From Cacajao melanocephalus (Eukaryota > Chordata > Mammalia > Primates > Pitheciidae), in the NCBI GenBank assembly GCA_963573385.1, contig CAUYLG010008954.1, forward strand, positions 1-64,000: a stretch of 64,000 nucleotides of DNA, read 5' to 3'. The notes beneath the pieces are model-generated. The model was not told where the DNA came from, searched no databases, and worked only from the letters and a program-made list of their open reading frames with translations. A program made the position numbers and the translations under genes. Of this stretch, positions 39,053 through 50,979 are shown in pieces (position 1 is the first letter of the stretch; each line of letters opens with the position of its first letter).

Positions 39053-39284
39053 GACTCACTGCAATCTCAAACTCCTGAGATCAAAGGATTTTCCTGGTGC
39101 AGCCTTCAGAGTAGCTAGGTCTCCAGACACATACCACCATGCCTGGCTGATTTTTAAATTCTTTGTAGAGAAGAAGTCTTGCTATGTTGTTCAGCCTGAC
39201 CTCAAACTTATGGTCTCAAACGATCCTCCTGCTTTTAGCCTCACAATGTGTTGGAATTTCAGGAGTGAGCCACCATGCTCAGTC
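39053..39284 (-). mobile_element. Old Alu, antisense, tail end missing
   Basis: gactcactgcaatctcaaac through gtgagccaccatgctcag is antisense Alu without the poly-T head and first part of the right arm. It abuts the sense Alu with no spacer. Confidence 0.88.
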
Positions 39285-39302
39285 TCCTTCACATTTGATT
39301 GG

Positions 39303-39600
39303 ATTTGATTTTTAACTTTTATTTTAGGTTCAGGGGTATATGTGAATGTTTGTTTTATAGATACGTTGTATGTTACAGGGTTTTGGTGTACAGATTATTT
39401 TGCCACTCAGGTAATAAGTATAGTACTTGATAGGTAATTTTTAAATTCTTATCCTCTTTCCTGCCTCCAACATTAAGCAGGCCCTGGTGTTTGTTTCTTC
39501 CTTCTTTGTGTCTATATGTACTCAATGTTTAGCTCCCACGTATAAATGAGAACATGCAGTATTTGGTTTTCTGTTCCTGTGTTAGTTCACTTCTTATCAG
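39303..39600 (-). mobile_element. L1 3'UTR, antisense
   Basis: ttttaggttcaggggtatat, aggccctggtgtttgtttct and tgagaacatgcagtatttgg are the antisense L1 3' end. Confidence 0.85.
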
Positions 39601-40330
39601 AAATGATGGAAGCTAGAAACTAGAGAAATAACCTAGTCAAAGAGCTGCAAGAATCAAAGGATATAAAACTCTCAATGTTGAATCGTATGTACAGAAAAAT
39701 TATCTTTCAAAAATCAAACTAAAATAAAGACGTCACCAAATAAACCTCAAAAATGCATCGCTGGAAGAAATGCTAAAGAAAGTTCTTTAGGCTAAAAGCA
39801 AATGATGGTATAAAGGAACTAGAATACACTCAAGCAGAGAATGCCAGTAAAGATAATTATAGGTAAGTATAAGACAATATAGTTATACACTTCTTTTTTC
39901 TCTTCTTAACGGATTTAAATACATTGCTTAAAACAATACTATGAGAAATTTCGCCAAATATCTATTATTTAGATAAAATGGGCAAATTCTTAAAAAGACC
40001 AAAATCAATAAAACTGATTAGGAATAAATAAAAAAATTGATTATACCTAAATAAGCAAAATATTGAGTTAGTAATTATCTTATTACCTCAATTCAAAATT
40101 TAGGAAAATATATTTTTATTGGTGAACTCTGCCAAACATTTAAAAATGAATAAATATCTGTCTTTTACAAGTCTTACAATTGTAGAAGTGAGAGAACACT
40201 TCTCAAATCATTTTTTGAGGTCAGAATTAACCTGATCATAAACCAGAAAAAGGCATGAGAAAAGGACACTATAGCCTAATATATCTAAACCTCTAGAAAT
40301 AAATTTATCAAAAGAAGCTTAAGTGTTATT
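39601..40330 (+). mobile_element. Old L1M fragments, sense
   Basis: gaagaaatgctaaagaaagt, ttctttaggctaaaagcaaa near 39770-39800, and gtgaactctgccaaacattt near 40120 resemble L1M ORF2 and 3' segments. Order and edges are uncertain. Confidence 0.55.
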
Positions 40331-40364
40331 AAGTGATAACTACAAAATTTTGTTAAAAGTTAAA

Positions 40365-40555
40365 GAGTGTTTCTAGGGGAGGGACAATGCAGGGCGGGGA
40401 GGCTGGGGAGGGATAACACTGGGAAAAATGCCTGATGTAGGTGGCGAGGGGATGGAGGCAACAAAGCACCATGGCGTGTGTGTACCTATGCAACAGTCCT
40501 GCAAGATCTGCACACGTACCCCAGAACTTAAAGTACAATTTAAAAAAATCAAATA
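40365..40555 (+). mobile_element. L1 3'UTR end, sense
   Basis: ggctggggagggataacact, acctatgcaacagtcctgca and cgtaccccagaacttaaagt match the 3' end of the long L1 at 28640-28790. Confidence 0.88.
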
Positions 40556-41824
40556 ACAATGAAAACACTACCAGTCAAAACTTACGAAAGAAGTCTAAAG
40601 AAGTATTTAGGGAAACAAATTATGTCTCTAAACACCTTATTATAGAATAAACATCAAAACAAGTTTTAAAAAAAGTACAGCCAGGTTCTTCGAGCCCCAA
40701 GCTTGCTTACTGTGAGCTGAAAGTGATAGGCTCTACCATGCAGCATGCAGGATGCACAGCCATAGGGGCAGGGGAGGAGCCCGTGCTGAGGAGTGCCTGG
40801 GTCCCTCAAAGTCCCCCGCACTGAGGGGGCAGCAGCCTGGGATTCTGCACACCTACTTCCCTAAGCCTCCACAGGGACTGTGAAACAGGCTTCTTCCAAG
40901 AGTCACTCGCTGGAAGACAGGACACTGTGGCTGCTGAAAGCTTGCTCTGGAGGGACGTTCACGGTGACCCAGGCACTGGCCTAGATTCAGTGAGACACCA
41001 GGGACAGAGACCAGCACATTCACACGTCGGCGTATTCCTGTGTCTACCAACACCCGGGCTTTCCCGCTTCTTCCCAGTGCAAAGGAGCTAATGTGTAGGA
41101 ACCATTGCCCACCGGCCACCCGTGACAGCAGGACCTGCACGGACAGACCTCGTCGTCACAGATACGCAGAACCCACCCCTAGTAATCTCTTTGGGGAAAT
41201 AGCGCTTAGGGGCCCTGACGTATGAGGCTCACCTGACTCTGCCTTCCCACCATCCCCGCCCCTCCCTCCTGCAGCGGGGTGCTCTCCCCCGAAGGCCTGT
41301 GCCCCTGAGGAACAAAGGCCACACCTCAATTTTCAGACTGAGACTTTTGATTTTCTTGAGTGGCCTTGTCATCCTGAAAGGAAGAACCTGAGGCAGAATT
41401 AACGTAAGTGGAGAGTTTTTGGGGCCGAGCTTGAGGGGCATAGATTCAAGCTGCCCTGAATATGCCCCCCAACTAGCAGCAGTTACAACGGGTTTTTCAA
41501 GGCATGGAGAGGGGCAGGGAGTGGGCTGATACAAAGCGCTTTGTCAGGAATTCTCACTGGCTTACAAAAATCCTGTTGATGAGTGATTAGCCACACACTG
41601 TTATACAGGCTGTGGTTTACGTCCAGTGGGGCCTTATTAGGCTAATTTATAGGCACTTGCAGTAGTAGTTTCCAGAGATGAATTCACAGCTCAAGAGGGA
41701 ATTGGCACGTGATTACAGTCGTTTTGACGTCTCTCGGGCTGACCATTAAAAGGACTTGCATTCCTCGGAGTTCTTTTCTCAGCCTCTCTGTCACTCACCG
41801 CCGTAGCCGCAGCCCCTTCTGTCT
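40556..41824. other. GC- and CpG-richer patch, unassigned
   Basis: GC rises sharply from about 40680. By my count about 16 CpGs fall within 41020-41290. No ORF longer than about 100 codons and no repeat I can name with confidence. It could be an old LTR or a small CpG-island-like regulatory element. Confidence 0.5.
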
Positions 41825-42290
41825 TCTAGCCATTCATTCCTCAGCACTCATGCCGTGCTGGACAGTCAACAGGTGCCGCGGATGCGAGGGACACAGGGTT
41901 GACGTGGTCACTCTTGTGCTGTGTGTGGTCCAGAGTTTAACACGCACAGACATACATGAACAAATCGAATGCACATGTGATGAAAGCTGTTAAGGAGTAA
42001 TCCAGTGCTGAGATCGACAGCAGCAAGGGCAGGGGTCTCCGCTTCAGACAGAGTGGTCGGGGAGGTCCCTCAGAGCAGCTGAGATTCCAGATGGGACCAG
42101 AAAGATGGGAAACAACCAGCCACAGAAAATGTCTGTTGCCTGCATGTGTGGCAGGTGTGGTGGGACGGAGCGTTCTCAACAGAGTTTGGCGGGAAAAGTG
42201 TGTCCGATGAGTAGAATAAACAGATGGAGGAGGAAGTTGCAAATGAGGCAGGGACCATATCATGGCAGTCATGAGAGTTCAAGAGGAACG
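41825..42290 (-). mobile_element. L2-type LINE 3' region, antisense, CpG-rich copy
   Basis: ccattcattcctcagcactc, cgtgctggacagtcaacagg and gaggtccctcagagcagctg match the antisense family seen at 3516 and 8835. It keeps many CpGs for an old repeat. Confidence 0.55.
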
Positions 42291-42599
42291 TTTATTTTAT
42301 ACTCTAGGTATAAATATAAAATAAAATAAAACAAATAAGAGTTTTAATCCGGAGAGAAATATGATTAGGACACATATTTGCTGAATGAATAAAGAAGGGA
42401 GGAGTGAATGGGTTCCTTCCTTCCAATCCAATAGCCTTCGACACAGCCTGTGCCCCGCGAGGCCCATCTCTCTTCTGGGCCTTCTTTTCGTATTCGGCTA
42501 TCTTGCCATCACCACTCAGGCAACGTAGAACTGAACCGCTCTCCTTTACAACTCTCTTTTTCTCACACCCTGACCTCACTGGGAGAGGAGAGCCACGTG
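42291..42599. other. No recognised feature
   Basis: Unassigned sequence containing a short AT-rich run (42300-42335). Confidence 0.4.
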
Positions 42600-42830
42600 T
42601 CAACATAGAGTTACCCCTTGAATTATCTGAAGACACACAGAATTCCTTGCAGACATTTGCATTTGATAAAAATGTTATTTTGCAATTTGTTCACCCAAAG
42701 TTGCTAGTTGTCCTGCCTCGCCGTGGGATGCTGTCCATTGGAATGGAAGCTCCATGGAAGCAGGACTTGTGTCTTCCTTATTTTACTTTTATGCATGAAT
42801 ATATTACCTAGTCCTGCAAGCTCAGCAGCA
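42600..42830 (+). mobile_element. Possible L2 3' end, sense
   Basis: ttggaatggaagctccatgg and aagcaggacttgtgtcttcc resemble the L2 3' region. No tail is visible. Confidence 0.4.
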
Positions 42831-45260
42831 GTGCCAAATCTGCCATTTCTGTGCCTGCTGACAAAGCTGTCACAGCCCCCGGCAATCTCCTCACACCTCT
42901 CTGAGGGAAAGAGGAACAGGCTGAATACTAGTAGCTGCTTTTATTGGTAAATAAAATCGAGGACTGCGAGTGGATTTTATAAGTACCACATTCCCTAGAA
43001 AAGCACTGGGGAGGCCTAGAGCTAGGGACTTTAGTCCCTAAATTTGGAAAAATAGCTTCCCTCTCCAGGAGGGTAAAGGTTTTCATTTATCCAGAGCATT
43101 TATGATGGTTTTAGAGGACTTTTAAACCCATGTTTGTTTCACAAGATTGGTATGGAAATCTCATCTGCTCTTAGCTTTTCTGAATTTTTAAAGCATCAAA
43201 GGTCTGACCTTCATCTTTCCATGGGCCAAAAGAAAGAGCCGTGGCTTCTGCAGTTCTTCACATGGGGCATATTTTGCGCAAGTTGAATTGTAAATGGCTA
43301 CTCAAGGGCTGTATAATGTTTTGCTTTTGTTTTTCTTCTCTTTATTCTTTTTTTAAAGCTCCTCTAGGTGATTCATCAAGCATACTTCTTGAGCCAGCTG
43401 TGAGAGATTAAGAAATGTTATTTGCATTCATGGGAAGAATTTTCAGGCAAGAAACCGTCCGCCTGTTGAATACATTCATGTAAATAGAACACATGTTTTA
43501 AAGCTGAACAAAAAGAAAGCAAGGGGCACATGAGAGAGAACTGACTCTCAGGATGAAGCAGGCAGAACTTTGATCATAACTTCAAACAAGGCTAGATCTG
43601 ACCAGGTGTGGCCAGCTCTGGATCGGAACATCCGCAGCTCTGACAAGGCTTGCTTTCTCCTTAGTCCAGTTGCCCCAGCTAGGGAAGGCGCTGCTCGCAA
43701 ATCTGTATAAGAACTGAGGCCCCAGAGTGTCAGGGAAGAGCGGGAAAGTGGGAAACGCACCACGCCTGAGTTAGAAGGCTTGGGTTTTACCTTCGGCTGG
43801 GCCAGTAGATAAATATAATGGCTCTTAATAATATTAAAACCCAAGGCACGGTTTCAGCAATGACCATGCGCACTCATTGAGTGCTTTATACATGTCACAT
43901 GCTATACCAGTGTTGAAAGAAAAGCTTTAAAAAATTAAAAGTTTATTTGAGTAAAGAGTAATGCATGGACCAGGTAGCACCCTAAACCAAAAGGGGCTCA
44001 GGGCACTCTGCTGTGTGGGTGATGGGACGTGAGCTCTTATAGGCAGAACACGGAAGTATGGAAATGGCACAGCTTGGCTTCAGGGGGCCCTTATTTGCAC
44101 ATTGATCAGCTGGCTGCCTGTGATCAGCTGAGACCTGGGTATCTATTTAAAAAATATATACTCCCAAAGTGGGTTTCAGTGCGTTCACATACTAAGTTAG
44201 ATTGCATTTCCTTACTTAGGAACTCAGAGTATGGAGACAGCCTCAGGCCAAACTTAATTGAACACAAGTTATTTTATAAGCATGAACTAACATATTTTCA
44301 ATAGCCCTATATATATATTTTTGTAACAAATGGGCTACCTGAGGCTTAAAGCGGATGTTTTTCCCACAGTCATTTTGCTGAGTATGATACTTTGACCAAC
44401 CAATTAGACTTTTCTGGACTTTAGTTATTTGTTGTTCGTTTTTAATCTGAAAAATGAAGGCATGAAAGAGGTGCACGCTACAATTCTTTCTAAAGCCACA
44501 ATTACTTGATTGGACAAATTCTCTTAGCTGTGCAAGATGTGTTGTCTCTCTGTCATTTGAGTTTTCGCAAACCAGTTCTGCTGCCCATTCTTCTGAGTGT
44601 CTTTCACTTGGACAGGAGAGAGAAAAGGAGCACAGAGCAGTTGTGGTGTCGTGGAAACCGTGTCAGACTCTGACTTCCGGTAGCGCAGTGTCTGCTGCAG
44701 AGAAAGCCTTCAGTGCGGTTCTTCACGTCACTCGCTGTGTGACTTCAGTCAGCTTGCTCACAACTGATTTTCCACCTAGTTCTTAATGTATTCATTTTCT
44801 GAAGACACAGCTGTAGGTGATCTTTAGAGTAGCTATACGATCTAACATCTGATCTCTAAGACAACTAAAATGCCAAGTAATGAAGTACCAAAATGTTACA
44901 AATCAGGCTCAAAGCAGAAAAAATAGTAATAATTTACTCTGTATTTCCTGGCTAGTACCTCAGCCACATATGGCTATTTTTGTTCTCAAAGCCTAACATC
45001 AAGGAAATTAGAAAGGAATATGCAGTTTGACAAATTTTACTGATGAAGAACAATTTTTTAATGATCTTTGAAGTCCACTTGAAAGCCAAGATAGATGAGA
45101 AATTACAAATGTTAGAATGAAGGAGGCCCTATTCATTCTCAGTGTTCAGGGGACTGTAGGACATCCTAATCTGCCTTCTACTCACAGGCAGCTAGAAGAA
45201 CACGGCAGCTCACAAAGGAAAGAAAAATAATACCTACATAATAGCTTACCAATATGGTCA
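42831..45260. other. Mostly unassigned
   Basis: No gene is supported. At 43920-44310 the block from aaaagtttatttgagtaaag to agcctcaggccaaacttaat looks like an interspersed LTR- or DNA-type repeat I cannot name. A faint MIR core (gctgtgtgacttcagtcagc) lies near 44735. Confidence 0.4.
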
Positions 45261-45261
45261 T

Positions 45262-45310
<49 letters not shown>

Positions 45311-45330
45311 GATAGGTAGGTAGATAGGAG
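45262..45330. repeat. (TAGA)n short tandem repeat
   Basis: About 12 uninterrupted tetramers at 45262-45310, then variant GATAGGTAGG units. Confidence 0.97.
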
Positions 45331-45934
45331 AGAGAAAGAGAGAGAGATGCAAGGAAAACTATTGGAAATATCACCGTGGGTAAATATAGTATCAGAGGTT
45401 CTTCATTTGTTTGTTTGCTTTTGGAAGTAGTTATATGTCAGGCAGAACTAGACGGTGATGCAAATCCCACCAAACACTAAAAAGAAGAGTCTATTTTCTT
45501 GACATTGAAAAATCTCATACCCTCAAAGGCTGAAGGCTAATCTTTGATTTGCTGAAAGTTTACTGAACAATTGAAGAATTCTATGCTCTGCAGCTTTGGA
45601 TACAGCTATGATTGACTTCCAGCTTTCCAGACTTTAGAGTTGACGTAGCGTTTCGTCAAAGCCCCTTTCATATTCTGCTGACCTGGATTTTCTTTCATTA
45701 CTCCATGCCCTCTATCTGTCCCTCCTACCCTCAGTTTTCTGCTGTGGCGAAAGTAATCTGTTTAAATCCTTAGCAACCATTTGCTTGATATGGTAAAAAT
45801 CCAGCTGAAAGGTGCAAATAATTCAAGCCTTGTGTACATTTCCTAACTGGAAACTAATTTTTAGGTATCCTGGAAGGTTTTTTAATTGTTCCCAGGTATT
45901 TCAATAAACACTTACAATTTCAGTTCAATGACAT
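45331..45934. other. No recognised feature
   Basis: Single-copy-looking sequence, nothing supported. Confidence 0.4.
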
Positions 45935-47340
45935 ATTTTTTAGTTGGAAATAATTTCAAATTTAAGGAAATGCTACAAAAATAAGAATAATACAAAGAAC
46001 TCCCAAACACCTTTAATAAGATTTACTTATTGTTAACATTATACCCCATTTGTTTTCTCAATCTTTGTTCTGTCTCTCTTTGTGTCTCTGTCTCCCTCTC
46101 TCATATATATATATAGATATGTATGTGTGTGTGTATATGTATATATATGTGTGTGTATACAAGTATGTGTAATTGTGTGTATATATGTGTATATATTTGC
46201 AGTTAAGTTTCATAACATCATAGCATTCATTAAAATCTTACTCTTCAGTTTGTATTTCCTAGTATTTATATTTTTACGTAAATCATATTATTTAAAATTT
46301 TAGTAAGTTGATGCAATCACTTATTTTTATTTTGTATAATTATGTATTTATATTTACCTATTCTTCCATTCACTTTACTGTTTTGTAAATTGATCCACTA
46401 ATACATCTCACAGCATTTTTTTTCCTTCCATGGAGGATCCAGTCTAGGACCAGAAATTGCATTTACTTATCACGTCTCTTTAGTTTCTTTTAGTTTGGAA
46501 AAAAAACATCTCTACAGTTTTTGAATTTGAGGACATTAACATTTTCTAAAAATACAATCCCCAATTACTGATAAACATAATGTTTCTCATTTGGGGGTTG
46601 TCTGATGTTTATTCATGATTAGATTCAGGAGATGCATTCTCAGCTGGAATACAGCAGAGGTATATTTTGTTCCTCTCAAAGTATCACATCTGGGGTGTCC
46701 ATATGCTCACATTAGTGATGATGCTTTTCATCACCTGAGCAAGATGATGTGCGGTTTCTCCACTATAAAATTGTTGTTTTTTCTTTGCTACTAATAAGCA
46801 GTCTGTGGGTAGACAAAACCCTTAAAGAGCATGAAATGCATTATTCTTCAGTAAAAAATTCCCCATAGATTTAAGGATAATTCTGGTCTGACTCAGTCTT
46901 TACTCATGATTACAAAATAAAGGGTTTTTTTTCTAACTTTATTACTTCTGACACATTTACCAGTCATCATACAACATTCTATCACTAGCGAGAACTTCCA
47001 TTCCTGTTTGTTTATCCCTTCACATCTGTATGAACTCCTGAATTCTTATTCATTCAGTGGTTTATAATTCATTACTCTTCTTACTTTGGTGCTCAAATGG
47101 TCCCAGATTTGGTCACTGGAGCCCCCTTCAGGTAGTACCTTGTAATATACCTCCATCATTTTTTTAAGCACTATCTTACTTTGTGGCATAACAAGGTGAT
47201 TTGGATTCACCTTGAACCTACCCTGCCCAAGTCATAAAAACAACAGTTTTTCCAAGGATCCCTAGTTCTCTTTGTTGAAATGATATTAGAGAACAAAACC
47301 CAGCCTCTTGGTGGTACCGAGGCATCTTTCCTTCTAGGTC
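45935..47340 (-). mobile_element. Old LINE-like block (probable L1M type), antisense
   Basis: caaagaactcccaaacacct, ggatccagtctaggaccaga, atcacgtctctttagtttct, catgattagattcaggagat and ttggtcactggagccccctt are in the order of a widespread old repeat that I believe is an L1M 3' region read antisense. The exact family is uncertain. Confidence 0.5.
46098..46196. repeat. TA/TG-rich microsatellite
   Basis: Alternating TA and TG units inside the LINE-like block. Confidence 0.9.
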
Positions 47341-47479
47341 CTTTTAGCAAACAGATCTAGGAATTACAGAAATCATCACAGCCATATACACACACCCACA
47401 TACACACACACCTTTATGTGAGCACATTGCAAGGTCCTATTCCTAATCCCAGGGTTTGAGATTATTTTAAACTGAAGAC

Positions 47480-47965
47480 ATTTGAGATTCAACAGATACG
47501 GAAATAAGGCTTTTGGGAGCTTTCCTTGTTTGACTAAAAGCGGAAACTTTGGGGAAATGAGATTGCATGACTGTGGGGAAGTTATCGCTCCCTGGAAGGA
47601 GAACAAGAGTAAACTGATCATAAACTCCTCTCTGGGGAAGTTTTATGGCCATAAAGAAGATGGAAAGACCGTGCACTTGCGTCAACAAACATTATCATAA
47701 ACTTTCTTACCTCCTGTTTGTTCTTCTAAAAATCCCTTTGTCTTCCACACACAAAAAAGCCCACTTGTTCTTTCCATCGAGGTCCTTGCTCACTTCTCTA
47801 TCTGACTAAGTTCTGTTATAAATCTCTAATTATATATCTGGCTACTTTTGGTAAGCTCCCATAGGCATGTGAATAAACTTTTTTTTCCTGTTAATCTGCT
47901 TATTTTGCAGGCTTCCAGATACTGAACCTAAAAGGTTAGGGAAAAACCTTTTGCTCCCTGAAAAC
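47480..47965 (+). mobile_element. Probable ERV1-type LTR (family unknown)
   Basis: A promoter-distal order typical of LTRs is present: ctaaaaatccctttgtcttc, then gtgaataaactttttttt with a polyadenylation motif, then cttattttgcaggcttccag and cctaaaaggttaggg. No internal retroviral sequence is seen next to it. Confidence 0.5.
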
Positions 47966-48229
47966 ATATATATGTGTATGCTCCTACATTTACATGGTTT
48001 TAGAAATTATGGGTTTGTGATGATATTTCCAGTATTAATATATTACACAGGCTTTCACTTCTTGTAGAAAGTGAAATGAAAGTTCTTCAAATTCTCTTAG
48101 CCTATTGAGAATCAATAGTAATCTATTTCTCTAGGTTAATCTACTCAAAGGTCTCTGTTAGATAAAATAAAGAAATCAGTGTATTTTGTGTTCTTAGTTC
48201 TTACATTTAAGCCTAGATATCTGCCCTGA
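47966..48229. other. No recognised feature
   Basis: Short AT-rich spacer between two probable LTRs. Confidence 0.35.
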
Positions 48230-48698
48230 CATACCTGGATAAGCCCAGGAAAGCCTGAGGTCATAGCTTGTTTCTCTTCCCTTATTTAGGAGTATTTTTG
48301 CCTCTCTCAGCATTCTGTAAGCTACTTCTGCTTTTCCTTTGTTCTCCTCTGCTCTTACCTCTTTAGAAAAGTTTTAAGTTGTTAGACAATCAGGTATAGT
48401 CTAAAATGTGAGGTCCAGTTCTAGCCAATGGAATCAGGACACAGCTATAGGGCCAGGTGTGTTAGGCATAAACATGCCTGCTCTTCCTTTGTTCAGTGCA
48501 CTCTCACAGCAAGACTGCTGGAGAGCAGTGCCCTTTCTGCAGAAAGTAAAAGGAAGCCTTGCTGAGAAACCTGTATGTGGATTCTTCCCTGAGATGTTGG
48601 AAGATAAGCACTTATTCCCAACACTTCTCTTCCCCAATTTTCTATCTTTGTGTAACTTCTTACAGAAGATAACCCTGACTTCCATAACATCCCCCAAT
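48230..48698 (+). mobile_element. Second probable ERV LTR (family unknown)
   Basis: ttctagccaatggaatcagg, ctcttcctttgttcagtgca, tctgcagaaagtaaaaggaa and gttggaagataagcacttat resemble an ERV1 LTR. Edges are not firm. Confidence 0.45.
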
Positions 48699-50663
48699 TT
48701 TTAAGTACTTTTGAAAATGTCAGTAGCTTTTGGGGTACAAGTGGTTTATGGTTATATGGATGAATTGTATAGCAGCAAAGTCTGAAATGTGAGTGCATCC
48801 ATCACCTGAGAAGTATGTGTTATACCCAATATATATATTTATCTTTCAGTCCCACTCCCAACCTTCCCCTTCTGAGTCTTCATACTCTTATGATATCACT
48901 CTATACATGTTTGCATATCTATAGCTTAGCCCCCACCCACTCTCCCATATAAAGTGAGAGCATATGATATTTATTTGGTTTTCCATTCCTAGGTTACTTC
49001 ACTAGAATTAGACTCTCCATCTTCATCTGAGTTGCTGCAAAAGACATTATTTGCTTCTTTTTAAGGCTGAGTAGTATTCCATGATGTGTATATACTACAG
49101 TTTCTTTATTCACTCATTGCTCAAAGCACACTTAGATTGGTTTAATGTCTTTGCAATTGTGAATTGTGCTGAAATAAATATACACAGGCAGGTGAATTTT
49201 TCATATAATAATTTATTTTCCTTTGGGTAGAAACTCAGTAGTAGAAATGCTGCATCAAATGGAAGATCTCCTTCTGGTTCCTTAAGAAACCTTTGTGCTG
49301 TTTTCAATGGAGTTTGTATTAATTTGCATTTCCACCAGTGGTGTATAAGAATTTCCTTTTCACCTCATCCATACCATCTATTGGTTCTGGCTTTTTAATA
49401 ATGGCAATTCTTGCAGGAGTAATGTAATGTCTCCTTGGGGTTTTAATTCACATTTCCCTGATGATTTGCAATATTGAGCATTTGTTTCAAGTTTGTTGAC
49501 CATTTGTCTGTCTTCTTTTGAGAACTGTTTATATCATTTGTTCATTTTTGATGAGATTATTTTTTTCTTGCTGATGTGTTTAACTTTCTTATAGATTCTG
49601 GATATTAGTCCTTTGTTGGACACATAATTTGCAAATATTTTTTCCCATTCTATGGGTTATCTGTTTACTCTGATGATTATTTCTCTTGCTGAACAGAAGC
49701 TTTTTAGTTTAATGAAGTTCCATTCATTTATGTTTTTTATATTCCAGTTGCTTTTTGGGATCTTAGCCATGAATTCTTTGCCTAGGTTAATGTCAAGAAG
49801 AGATTTTCCCAGATTATCTTCTATAATTTTTATGGTTCCAGGTCTTAGATTTAAATATTTGATCCAAATTGAGTTAATTTTTGTATAAGGTAAGAGATAG
49901 GGACTCAGTTTTACTCTTCTGTGTATGACTAGCCAATTTTCCCAGCATTATTTATTAACTAGAATGTCCTTTCCCCAATTTGTTTTTTGTATGTTTTGTT
50001 GATCAGTTTGTTGTAAGTATTTGGCTTCATTTCTGGGTCCTCTATTCTGTTTTATTGGTCTATGAGTGTCTACTTTTATACCAGTACCATACTGTTTTGA
50101 CCACTGTAGACTTGTAGTGTAATTTGAAGTCCAGTAATGTGATGCTTCCTGATTTGTTCTTCTCCTTAAGATTGCTTTGGCTATTCAGGCTCTTTTTTGG
50201 TTCCATGTGAATTTTAGGATTGTTTTTTCTAACTCTGTGAAAAAATGATGTTGGCATGTTGATGGGAATTGCACTGGATCTGTAGATCACTTTGGGCAGT
50301 ATGGACATTTTCATAATATTGATTCTACCCATCATCCATGAGCATGGGATATATTTCCATTTGTTTGTATTATCTATGATTTCTTATAGCAGTGTTTTGT
50401 AGTTCTTTTGTAGATTCTTCACCTTCTTCGTTAAGTATATTTCTAGGTATGTTATTATCATTATTTTTTGCAGCTTTTGTAAAGGGAATTGAGTTCTTAA
50501 TTTCATTCTCAGCTTGGACATTCTTGGTGTATAGGAAGCGGTACTACTGATTTTATACATTGATTTTCTAACCTGAGACTTTACTGAATTCACTTATCAA
50601 ATCTTAGAGTCTTTGGAGGAATCTTTATGGTTTTATGTATGCAATCATACCTTCAGCAGACAG
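48699..50663 (-). mobile_element. Long antisense L1 (L1P/L1MA type), 3'UTR into ORF2
   Basis: Reading rightward it passes 3'UTR (cttttggggtacaagtggtt), ORF2 end (ggctgagtagtattccatga, ggattgttttttctaactct) and on to aggaagcggtactactgatt. It continues at 52852 beyond an inserted provirus. ORF2 is riddled with stops. Confidence 0.92.
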
Positions 50664-50979
50664 TGATAGTTTGAATTCCTCTTTTCCAATTTGGAGGTAA
50701 TTTAATCACGGGGGCAGTTACCCTCACGCTGTTCTCATGGTAGTGAGTTCTCATGAGACCTGATGTTTTTATAAGGGGCTTTTCCCTGTTATGTTCCTTA
50801 CTTTCTTTGTCTGCTGCCATGTGTAGAAGGACACGCTTTCTTCCCCTTTCACCATGACTGGAAGTCTCCTGAGGCCTCCCCAGCCATGCTGCACTGTGAG
50901 TCAGTTAAAACTTTTTTCCTTTATAAATTACCCAGTGTCAGGTGTGTCTTTATTAGCAGTGTGGGAATGGACTAACACA
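50664..50979 (+). mobile_element. 5' LTR of MST-type MaLR provirus
   Basis: It starts tgatagtttgaattcc and ends ggactaacaca. Compared with the 3' LTR it lacks roughly 60-70 bases near its start, where the usual tttccataatctccac-like block is missing. Confidence 0.9.

Noticed and set aside
45262..45330. Regular repeat spacing considered as an operator array
   Set aside because: Simple (TAGA)n slippage explains it fully.
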